From positions 74,659,193 to 74,723,192 of the forward strand of contig OX465579.1 in NCBI GenBank assembly GCA_950022655.1: 64,000 nucleotides of DNA. The letters are read 5' to 3'. Made by a program: the position numbers and the translations under genes. The notes under the pieces were generated by a model. That model was given only the letters and a program-made list of their open reading frames with translations. It was not told the origin of the DNA and searched no databases. The stretch comes from Alentia gelatinosa. Its lineage: Eukaryota; Annelida; Polychaeta; Phyllodocida; Polynoidae. The first letter of the stretch is position 1. Each line of letters starts with the position of its first letter. Of this stretch, positions 57,575 to 64,000 are shown piece after piece.

Positions 57575-59961
57575 CAATTATTGGTGACATTAACATCGAC
57601 TATAATGAACCAGATGACATGGAAACCAAAAAGCTAAAATCGTTTCTCAAACTTAATGGATTACAACAACATATAAATTCCCTAACACACTATGACCCAA
57701 ATACAAAAAATAGCCTGCTAGATTTGATAATGACAAATTCAAATGAAATCTTCGATAGTGGTACAGTCCCAATAAACATTAGTGACCATCAAATGATATA
57801 CATGACCCTGAAAAAAACTAAAACCACAAAAACCCCTCTAAACTTCGAAGGCAGAACCTATCGTGACTACGACAAGGACATCTATGCAAACTTACTGAAA
57901 AATGAGAACTGGGGTTTTTTATGGGAACTAAGTGAACCTGATCAAGCATGGACTAAACTCATCCAGGCAATAACTGAAATCATTGACCCAATGTGTCCAA
58001 TTAAAATATTTAAGACGAAGCAAAGGAAAGCTGCCTGGATGACACCCGAATTATTAGCACTAATAAAAGAAAAGAATGAATTGCTAAAAAAGGCAACACG
58101 CACAAAAAATGAGGATGACATAAACATAGCCCATCGTATGAGAAATTTTGTAAAATCAGAAGTCAAACGAATAAAAGCAGAATATTTTAAAGCTATCATT
58201 GATGAAAATGTGAGTAACCCAAAAACTTTCTGGAGAACCATCTCTGAAGTGACAAACTCAAACAAATCAAACAACCAGACTATCAAACTCGAAAGGCAAG
58301 AAGATAATGTTGAGATATCTGAAAATGAAGTACCGAATTACATAAATCAGTTCTTCACCACCATAGGCAGCAAGCTTGCAGAGAACCAACATGAACCATG
58401 GAAAATGGATCAGTTAAATCTAAATACACACTTTGCTTTAAAGACTGCCACTGAGGAAGAGGTCCTACAGCTAGTTAGGAAAATTGACATAAGAAAACCC
58501 TCAGGCACTACCAATCTCTCAACTAATATACTGAAAGACACCTTCCTCACCCTCCCTTATCACCTTACATATATCATAAACCTATCAATCGAGTATCAGA
58601 TTTTCCCGACATCCTGGAAGCGAGCTATGGTTACACCTATACATAAAGGTGGAAACAGACTAGACATAAACAATTATAGGCCAATTTCCATACTACCGCT
58701 CCCCAGTAAACTCATCGAAAAGATCATACACTCCCAACTATACGAATATTTTGACTCAAATAACCTACTTTCACATAACCAATTTGGATTCAGGCCCTGT
58801 TACTCAACTACTCAAGCTCTTGCTAAATTCACAGATGACCTATACACTGATATCAATAATAATAACTCAATAGATGCAATATTCATAGATTTAAAAAAAG
58901 CATTTGACACTATCGATCATAACATACTCCTTGCAAAATTCTCCATATATAATTTCTCTCAAAATTCCCTTGCCTGGTTTAGAAGCTATCTAACAAATAG
59001 GAAACAGCAGACAAAGTGCAATAACGCAATATCCACTGAACTCACAATAACGCATGGTGTTCCTCAAGGGTCAACACTAGGACCTCTCCTATTTCTAATT
59101 TTCATAAATGATGCTCAAAAAACTCTCCAACATTCTAACATACAACTATATGCCGATGATACTGTCCTTTATCGAAGTAATCCCACTCACTCGAATGAAA
59201 ACCGTCAAAAACTGTATGATGACCTAAACCGTTTCAGCTCATGGTGTGAAAGAAACAAGCTCACGATAAATGCCAATAAGACAAAGGCTATGACCTTCTC
59301 TACAAGAAATAAGCTAAAGAATATGCATCCCCAACCATTATATTTAAAAACTACCGAAATCGAACATGTGATATCATATACCTACCTAGGGGTAATACTA
59401 GACCAGGTCTTGGATTTTCGTAGACACTTGGCCAAAGCTCTCCATGTAACCCATCACAAAACTTATCTAATGCACAAAATCAGACCGTATATCACTGAAA
59501 AAGCTGCCACATCGATGTATAAACATATGGTTCTACCGTATCTAGACTATGGAGATATCATCTACCACGGGGGCCCGAGCCACCTATTAAAGAAACTCCA
59601 AATCACACAAAATAAATGCCTTCGCCTTGCTTACCCACACTGGCCAAAGAAAAGTACTGCGGAATTGCATAAGCGGTATAATCTGGACGCATTAGTCGAT
59701 CGTAGAAATAAACACCAAGTAATGACAGCCTTTAGGAGATCAAGCTCTGACACTTATGTTGATTTGCGAGATATCAGAACGAGGGCGCATGACCAGAAAC
59801 TGCTAAAAGTTACAAAACCTAAGTGTGCCAAATACACCAAAAGTGTCCAATACAAATGTGCCAAACTATGGAACGAACTAGCTCCGGACATACGTGCCTT
59901 AAAAACGCCAGAGTCACTTAAAAGATACCTAAGAACAAACAAGCCTTTGGGTGATAAATGA
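57559..59961 (+). CDS. Retrotransposon endonuclease C-terminal part and reverse transcriptase
   Basis: 800 residues. The start completes the endonuclease (IIGDINIDY at 7-15, LLDLIMTN near 53-60, SDHQ at 75-78). RT domain: VTPIHKGG and NYRPIS, QFGFRP, motif A with catalytic Asp444 (IDLKKAFDTIDH), GVPQGS, and YADD at 531-534; thumb and C-terminal segments follow. All catalytic RT residues are present, so the copy is young or recently active apart from the frameshift. Stop at 59961. Confidence 0.9.
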   Translation: MDAQIAIIGDINIDYNEPDDMETKKLKSFLKLNGLQQHINSLTHYDPNTKNSLLDLIMTNSNEIFDSGTVPINISDHQMIYMTLKKTKTTKTPLNFEGRTYRDYDKDIYANLLKNENWGFLWELSEPDQAWTKLIQAITEIIDPMCPIKIFKTKQRKAAWMTPELLALIKEKNELLKKATRTKNEDDINIAHRMRNFVKSEVKRIKAEYFKAIIDENVSNPKTFWRTISEVTNSNKSNNQTIKLERQEDNVEISENEVPNYINQFFTTIGSKLAENQHEPWKMDQLNLNTHFALKTATEEEVLQLVRKIDIRKPSGTTNLSTNILKDTFLTLPYHLTYIINLSIEYQIFPTSWKRAMVTPIHKGGNRLDINNYRPISILPLPSKLIEKIIHSQLYEYFDSNNLLSHNQFGFRPCYSTTQALAKFTDDLYTDINNNNSIDAIFIDLKKAFDTIDHNILLAKFSIYNFSQNSLAWFRSYLTNRKQQTKCNNAISTELTITHGVPQGSTLGPLLFLIFINDAQKTLQHSNIQLYADDTVLYRSNPTHSNENRQKLYDDLNRFSSWCERNKLTINANKTKAMTFSTRNKLKNMHPQPLYLKTTEIEHVISYTYLGVILDQVLDFRRHLAKALHVTHHKTYLMHKIRPYITEKAATSMYKHMVLPYLDYGDIIYHGGPSHLLKKLQITQNKCLRLAYPHWPKKSTAELHKRYNLDALVDRRNKHQVMTAFRRSSSDTYVDLRDIRTRAHDQKLLKVTKPKCAKYTKSVQYKCAKLWNELAPDIRALKTPESLKRYLRTNKPLGDK

Positions 59962-60348
59962 CAACTTGCTTTATCATAAATTGCTAAAGGACTATCTGCA
60001 GGTGTGTTACCCATGTCATTAACAAAAATTATATGAAACCTTGGGCCTAACAAATTGCCCAACACCATTGTTGACCGGATCGACCAACCTGATCCACTAG
60101 ATGGTTGATCATGCTAAAAGCCCCCCCCCCCTCGTTATTAAGATCATCAACACGTTGCACCTTCAATCATCCTCTTTGGGGCAGTAAGCCTATGCAAATG
60201 TATTTTCTCTCTCCTCTTCTAGATGACAGATACTGTATATCTGTAAACAGACCCGCAACCAGCGGTTATTGTTTGGCTGGACGAAAGTAAGACAGGCCAC
60301 TGAGCCTAAGAAATCCAGGATAAATAAACGAATGAAAAAAAAAAAAAA

Positions 60349-60875
60349 TGGATAGCCCTAACACTGAAAAAAGAGAAAACAAAAAAATTAGCAAACTACC
60401 TATTAAATAACATTCAAAAGGTACATTTGTTTTAAAAAATTGTGTTCCTTGTATGACTATTGTTCAGACTTATATTTAGAATAGATATTTTGCCCACAAA
60501 CTTAATATGATGGCTGTAAGAACAAAAATATTACCAAAATCAGATTTTTGCCAAAAATGTCAAAAAAAGATTTCCTCAAAATGATTTATTTTTTTCATCA
60601 CACCATAGAATATAACCGTCTTCAGTATTCCAGGTGATTTTATCCAGGGTTTGTCCAAGTCTTATAGTTCAGGTATGGTTTTGAAAAATCATGCATCACG
60701 TCCGACATGAAAAAAAACCACTATAGGTAGTAGCTCAATCTCATAATCATTTCAATTTTCGATTAGATATGGAGTACAATAGGCAAACATTAAGAAAAAT
60801 CAAAACAGATGATCCTAACCCTCATTTTCATACTTGTTATGAGATGAAACCAAACTGGGCGTCACGTCCGACATA
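60349..60875. repeat. Repeat DNA flanking the pogo-like element, left
   Basis: AT-rich; contains cacgtccgacat near 60708 and 60862, words also seen near 52660, 53023, 62125, 62330 and 62487. Probably one older repeat into which the retrotransposon and the pogo-like element inserted. No ORF. Confidence 0.45.
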
Positions 60876-62117
60876 CAGTAAAACCCCTCTTCGGGGACAC
60901 CCCGCTTAAGGGGACAAATTGCTCGGAACGAAAATTTTTCCCTCTATTAAGAGTTTATTTTAACCCCGCTTAAGGGGACACCCCGCTTTAGGGGACACCC
61001 CGCTTTAGGGGACAGTTTTTCGGTACAGAAATGCTTAAAAACCCCGCTTAAGGGGGCAGTTTTGGAGGGACATCATATCAAAAACACTGAAAATCCAGTT
61101 CATTGTGCCGTTTGTACGAGTCAGACAGTTTGTGAAGATCTGAGGTCATCTTAATATAATTCGGTGGATATTTCTACCCAAGAAGAACACTGCTAAAATT
61201 ATTTATTAAATATAAATATATATTTCTCTTTGCTGCTATGTCTCCTATTCCGAAATTAACCGCAAAACAAAATGGCCGCCACTAACGGTCAAAGCCAGGC
61301 TATCGATATCACTCGAGAGCCTGTACTGATTATTCAACGCACCCCCTTAATCTATGATCCTCGTCCCGCTAGGTTCAAGGCAGAGATACAGGTGCCATTA
61401 TCAAGGCTCCACTCCCCTACCTCTCGCCTATCGTATCTACCCGATGATTCAATAGACTCGCCCGCACTTGAGGAAGGTCCCCACCCGGGTCCCGGGTCCG
61501 GACCCGCCCCGGGCGCGTGGTCCTTTACAAGTTGTCGCAACCAGAACAATAGACTGAATATTCACAGTGAGTGGATATTAGTATGAGCGACTTTCGCACC
61601 CGTTGAAGATAGGGGGTTAGAGGCCCGCTTACAGGTTAGCGGTGGGCGGTTCAGGGCGGGCTGATGGCTTTGAAGGTCCCAACGAGGTGGACCTCCTGGA
61701 CCTCCTGCAGAGGGCCAGGAGACACTACATGAACAGAAGCGATACTGAGGTCGTTGGGGGGGGGGGGGCTGTGATGCATTGCATCGGTACTGTTAACAGG
61801 AATAGAGGTCCTTGTCCACCGAAAGTGCAGTCCACCCTCAATGCCTTCCTGTGACTGTGAAACTGTATATACATTGTACTGTACATTTACATGTATTATC
61901 TATTTATATTCATTTATATTGTATAATTTATATTTATTTGCTTATTTATATATTATTGATAAACCTTTTAACCTAATAACCATCGTTTCCTTCATTTATG
62001 TAGGTATTCTCTATTGTATAACCATTGGCAGACTGAAAACCCCGCTCAAGGGGACACCCCGCTTAAGGGGACAGTTGGCCCGGAATGGAGGGTGTCCCCT
62101 TAAGAGGGGTTTTACTG
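60876..62117. mobile_element. Pogo/Tigger-like DNA transposon, internally deleted (1242 bp)
   Basis: Ends are inverted: CAGTAAAACCCCTCTT at both termini, then ggggacaccc. A TA dinucleotide flanks each side (60874-60875 and 62118-62119), the target duplication of Tc1/mariner-pogo elements. Subterminal DNA holds many copies of ccccgcttaaggggaca. No DDE transposase domain is left. The ORF at 61642-61854 ends in QSTLNAFL, which resembles the C-terminal PCNA-binding (PIP) box of pogo-type transposases. Confidence 0.8.
61642..61854 (+). pseudogene. Possible remnant of pogo-like transposase C terminus
   Basis: 70 codons without a clear start; Arg/Leu-rich (VDLLDLLQRARRHYM), interrupted in base composition by a poly-G run at about 61757, and closing with a PIP-box-like QSTLNAFL. 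Assignment rests on this ending and on position in the element. The ORF at 61272-61586 in the same element is unrecognised. Confidence 0.3.
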
Positions 62118-62573
62118 TATATATATTGGACGTGACGGCGGCTACAAAAATGCATGAAAAAAATATATTTACATGTGGACTTTCTTCACTTTTTCTCCCT
62201 AGACTTATGAAATGACACTTGGTGCACATAATGAACAACTTTCGTTACTGTATTCTTGTAATTCAATCTCATTCAAACATAGTTCCTAGTCAATTCGGTC
62301 AAAATACTTCACCCATATCACGTCCGTGATGGCTATTACCACATGATAGGTGTAAAACCTGAGTCCAGATACTACACAGTCTTTTAAACATACATTTTGT
62401 CATTGGGAATAGATCGTAATATATATATATATTCTGCACCTCTTTGCACATTTTCTCATAGATCAATCAAAAGAAGAATTTCCATGTCGGACGTGATATG
62501 GCTAAACAAATTTTTTTGAAAAATTCACTAAGACATTGAAAATACCCCCAACCCGTCCAGTAGTGGCCATGTT
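62118..62573. repeat. Repeat DNA flanking the pogo-like element, right
   Basis: Continues the older repeat with ttggacgtgacgg, tcacgtccgtgat and gtcggacgtgatatgg, plus a short (AT)n at about 62420. No ORF supported. Confidence 0.45.
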
Positions 62574-62574
62574 G

Positions 62575-64000
62575 TTTTTTAAATTTTTATTTTTTTATTT
62601 TTTTATTTGCGCCATAATAAAGCATAGGTGACATCTGTGTAAGCAGGTAACGTACACCTCCGTTACCGTCATACATATTTTCAGAACATTAACAATTCCT
62701 TGTACAAAAATACAAATATACATGTGCCCAACGGGGCTTAGGTGATGATGAAATAAATGCAATGTGAGATGGTCTCTAACAGAGTAGTCTAATATGTTTT
62801 TACCTCTATAGCATATTTTTAATCTCTCTCTTAAAGGTTCCTACACTACTACGTTGAATATTTGCGTCCAAATTATTCCAAATCATCATTCCCCGGTAAA
62901 TCGGGCTTTTCCGGAAGAAACTGGTATTAGGTTTTCTCATTTTTAGACAGATCTTGTGATCATTCCTGGTACGCGGGTTGTCCGTGATCACAATAGGTCT
63001 AGTGAATTTATACATATAAACATAGAGTAGATATTTCATCCTTTTGTCCAAATATTGTACACCACATTCCTTATGTAACTCCTTAGTACCTTTTTCCCTT
63101 ATAGTTGTCCTTGTACAGATCCTGAGGCCTCTATTCTGCATCCGCTGAAGCTTTGACAAGTAAACACACTTTGCGCCTTGTATAAAATAACTTCCATAAT
63201 CAAATAAAGGGGATATTAATGTCTTATAAATCTGTATTGCAGTACTTCGTGTAATATGATTTCGTATTTTCGCCAGTCTAAACAATCTATAATTAACCCT
63301 CTTTAAAGTATTCACAACACAATTTTCCCTGCTTAACTCACTGTCTATTTGAATTCCCAGGTAGTTAAAACTCTTAACAGTTGGCAAAGATTTACCTCCC
63401 ACTTTAACTTCAGGCATTAGGCCTGTTTTGTTTAGAAGTACTTTAGAACCATATAGGCATAATTTTGTTTTATCAGTGTTAATTTTCATTTTATTTGTTA
63501 TACACCACGATTCGAGCTTTTCAAGGTCTTTTTGTAGGGTTTCCATTATTTCAGGTACATTGTCAGAAGAGAAATATAATACCAAATCGTCAGCGTAGAA
63601 AATTTGTTTCGATGCAAATGGCACAAACATAATATCATTTATGAAACAATTGAACAATAGAGGCCCCAGGATACTGCCTTTCGGTACTCCCGCGTGAATA
63701 CTTAAGTTGTCAGACAACGAATTGCCTATATGTACCCGCTGCGATCGGTCACCCAAGTATGACTTAAACCATTGTATCACACTTCTTTCTAAATTCAATT
63801 TTTCTAACTTCCTATAGAGGATTCGATGATCAACTCTATCAAATGCCTTACTAAAGTAGATAAAGGCACAGGCTGTCAGTTGACCCAGGTCTCTATACCT
63901 GTATAGATCCTGTGTCAGACCAAGCACTGCATCGGTAGTTCCACGTTTGGGCCTAAAACCAAATTGAGAGGGATTTAACAAATTTTCATCTTCTAAATGA
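62575..64000 (-). mobile_element. Second non-LTR retrotransposon, 3' half
   Basis: Minus-strand element running off the right edge. The 3' end is an A-rich tail read as T-rich ttttttattt on the plus strand at 62575-62608. A 3' UTR of about 200 bases precedes it. Its RT differs in sequence from that of the 53640 element, so it is another family. Confidence 0.8.
62806..63999 (-). CDS. Reverse transcriptase, C-terminal part, cut by window edge
   Basis: Open from the edge to a stop at 62806; 397 codons visible. QFGFRPKRGTTDA, then FSKAFDRVDH, GVPKGSILGP and YADDLVLYFSS identify a CR1/jockey-type RT. In motif A the usual catalytic Asp is Tyr (FIYFSKAFD; a GAC-to-TAC type change near 63860), so this copy is probably inactive although the frame is intact. 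Thumb-like KTKLCLYG, NYLGIQID and the C-terminal IWNNLD segment follow. Confidence 0.9.
   Translation of the reverse strand, partial: HLEDENLLNPSQFGFRPKRGTTDAVLGLTQDLYRYRDLGQLTACAFIYFSKAFDRVDHRILYRKLEKLNLERSVIQWFKSYLGDRSQRVHIGNSLSDNLSIHAGVPKGSILGPLLFNCFINDIMFVPFASKQIFYADDLVLYFSSDNVPEIMETLQKDLEKLESWCITNKMKINTDKTKLCLYGSKVLLNKTGLMPEVKVGGKSLPTVKSFNYLGIQIDSELSRENCVVNTLKRVNYRLFRLAKIRNHITRSTAIQIYKTLISPLFDYGSYFIQGAKCVYLSKLQRMQNRGLRICTRTTIREKGTKELHKECGVQYLDKRMKYLLYVYMYKFTRPIVITDNPRTRNDHKICLKMRKPNTSFFRKSPIYRGMMIWNNLDANIQRSSVGTFKREIKNML

Larger units (their letters stand above)
53640..60348 (+). mobile_element. Non-LTR retrotransposon (CR1/L2-like) with NADAR-containing ORF1
   Basis: A long plus-strand element with ORF1 (53767-55140), a separate esterase ORF (55189-55869), a 1.2-kb spacer, an endonuclease-RT ORF broken by a frameshift (57095-59961), and a 3' UTR ending in a 14-base A run at 60335-60348 after aataaa-like taaataaacg. 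An SGNH esterase together with an APE endonuclease and this RT type points to the CR1/L2 group. The exact 5' end and target-site duplications could not be fixed. It is inserted in the repeat block starting at about 52210. Confidence 0.75.

Noticed and set aside
61272..61586. ORF of 104 codons inside the pogo-like element
   Set aside because: The Pro/Gly-rich middle is GC-skewed repeat, there is no transposase motif, and its antisense is equally open.

Overview
This is nuclear DNA of an animal. Genes are split by GT-AG introns, intergenic and intronic DNA is AT-rich, and non-LTR retrotransposons, DNA-transposon ends and foldback repeats are abundant. The gene families (TRAF, UBAN adaptor, TOM22, MTH1) are metazoan. 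The retrotransposon types and many short palindromic elements suggest an invertebrate, perhaps a marine lophotrochozoan such as a mollusc or brachiopod, but that placement is an inference. Gene models were built by hand from reading frames, splice sites and intron phase. || Layout. (1) 380-2450, plus strand: the last two coding exons of a TRAF-family gene (coiled coil plus MATH/TRAF domain), cut by the left edge. (2) 7125-32036, minus strand: a 14-exon gene whose exons join in phase into 702 codons. It encodes a long coiled-coil protein with a p62-like LC3-interacting motif, a UBAN ubiquitin-binding motif (ABIN/TNIP, optineurin, NEMO family) and a C-terminal RanBP2-type NZF zinc finger. It converges on the TRAF gene, so two ubiquitin/NF-kB-type signalling genes are neighbours. 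(3) 32037-37482: repeat-filled intergenic DNA. (4) 37483-40209, plus strand: TOMM22, three exons, 146 aa. (5) 42612-51507, minus strand: NUDT1/MTH1, four exons, 174 aa, with an 8-base first coding exon and a 7.3-kb first intron packed with repeats. (6) 51508-64000: a transposon graveyard. It holds a non-LTR retrotransposon (about 53640-60348) with coiled-coil/RRM/NADAR, SGNH esterase and endonuclease-RT ORFs, a pogo/Tigger-like DNA element (60876-62117), and a second, minus-strand retrotransposon running off the right edge. || The most unusual items are the NADAR (YbiA-like) domain fused to the retrotransposon ORF1 protein; the UBAN-NZF-LIR architecture of the large minus-strand gene; an inverted-repeat element whose internal tandem units carry perfect DR1 nuclear-receptor sites and which was itself hit by a piggyBac-like MITE; and a family of hairpin-plus-tail repeats in which different palindromes sit on the same tail. 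|| Gaps: the 5' part of the TRAF gene and the 5' part of the right-hand retrotransposon lie outside the window. UTR ends, promoters and possible extra exons inside long introns could not be fixed from sequence alone.
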